Assembly: GCF_025854375.1 (NCBI RefSeq)
Contig: NZ_CP107575.1
Coordinates: forward strand, 3,100,001-3,164,000
Source: Glutamicibacter sp. JL.03c
Lineage (GTDB): Bacteria > Actinomycetota > Actinomycetes > Actinomycetales > Micrococcaceae
Direction: 5' to 3'
DNA length: 64,000 bases
Both the position numbers and the translations under genes were made by a program. Within the stretch, counting starts at the first letter, position 1; every line of letters begins with the position of its first letter. The notes under the pieces were generated by a model. That model ran no database searches. It was not told where the DNA came from and saw only the letters and a program-made list of their open reading frames with translations. Shown here in pieces: positions 63,787 to 64,000 of the stretch.

Positions 63787-64000
63787 GCTGCCATAATGAG
63801 TTCAACAGCGGGGATATCGGCAGGAGCCCATTCCAAGGTGTCCAGTTCGCCGCGCTTTAGCCACTTTGTAGCTTCGTGCTCCGTCAGCTGCGGCTCCCCC
63901 TCAACTAATTCGCAATAAAAGGTCGTCAGAGTCACGATCCCAAAATCATATTCATGAGTCGTGCTAGTAACTTCTTCGGCCACCGTAATGGTGCAGAGTA
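63783..64000 (-). CDS. NUDIX hydrolase, MutT-like (C-terminal part)
   Basis: The C-terminal 72 residues lie in the window; the start and the Nudix box lie beyond its right edge. The visible part (THEYDFGIVTLTTFYCELVE, TEHEATKWLKRGELDTLEWA, PADIPAVELIMAA) matches the end of (deoxy)nucleoside triphosphate pyrophosphohydrolases of the MutT/CTP type. These hydrolyse damaged or excess nucleotides. Its stop overlaps the start of the PLD-helicase gene, so the two are translated together. Confidence 0.8.
   Translation of the reverse strand, partial: LCTITVAEEVTSTTHEYDFGIVTLTTFYCELVEGEPQLTEHEATKWLKRGELDTLEWAPADIPAVELIMAA

Noticed and set aside
1-64000. tRNA, rRNA, insertion sequence or prophage genes
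   Set aside because: No cloverleaf, rRNA core, transposase or phage structural gene was recognised on either strand.

Overview
The window looks like a chromosomal segment of a high-GC actinobacterium. The gene repertoire (CsoR/CopZ/CopA cassette, FemAB-type peptidoglycan bridge enzyme, DtxR-type iron box, CGNR protein, DUF4383, abundant GTG starts) fits Micrococcaceae, in the Arthrobacter/Glutamicibacter range. That placement is inferred from gene content, not from an alignment. No rRNA, tRNA, CRISPR array, insertion sequence or phage gene was recognised.

Layout, left to right. 1-3810: the start of a FemAB-like gene, then a divergent copper operon (csoR, copper chaperone, copA) closed by a perfect 26-bp hairpin. 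3811-10113: a marR-FUSC pair, a GMC oxidoreductase, an EamA transporter, a CGNR protein and an RraA-like protein. 10279-14919: an amino-acid permease, then an FMN-dependent L-lactate dehydrogenase gene followed by three small membrane proteins. 14992-21772: an iron island with an unusual double AraC regulator, a siderophore-binding lipoprotein, two FecCD permeases, a siderophore-interacting reductase and a Fes-like esterase. No ATPase gene lies with it. 21922-33585: MATE, MFS, CPBP protease, aquaporin, a second FUSC protein, a LysR regulator and a heterodimeric ABC exporter. 33750-38871: a pterin dehydratase/VOC fusion, five very small hydrophilic or membrane proteins with strong ribosome binding sites, a stress-type SDR and a BCP peroxiredoxin. 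38959-44000: an aldehyde dehydrogenase, small membrane proteins, LtrA and a Vsr-type endonuclease.

44121-50499 is a second probable metal island. An MFS transporter is followed by a near-perfect DtxR/IdeR box and a dipeptide/nickel-type ABC importer with a fused two-domain ATPase. A lipoprotein form of cyclohexadienyl dehydratase (PheC) follows. The two islands together suggest scavenging of both catecholate siderophores and a second chelated metal form.

From about 51.4 kb base composition becomes visibly more AT-rich in patches. A Fic/AMPylase-family gene stands behind three copies of a 15-bp operator-like element. Next to it is an unrecognised 378-residue protein with an R-x4-H motif of the kind found in HEPN RNases. 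After an OYE reductase and an SDR comes an operon of a nucleoside hydrolase plus an ECF transporter (S, T and a fused asymmetric ATPase). The window ends with a PLD-helicase protein overlapping a NUDIX gene. The Fic/R-x4-H segment and the NUDIX/helicase pair are the best places to look for defence-related or undescribed systems.
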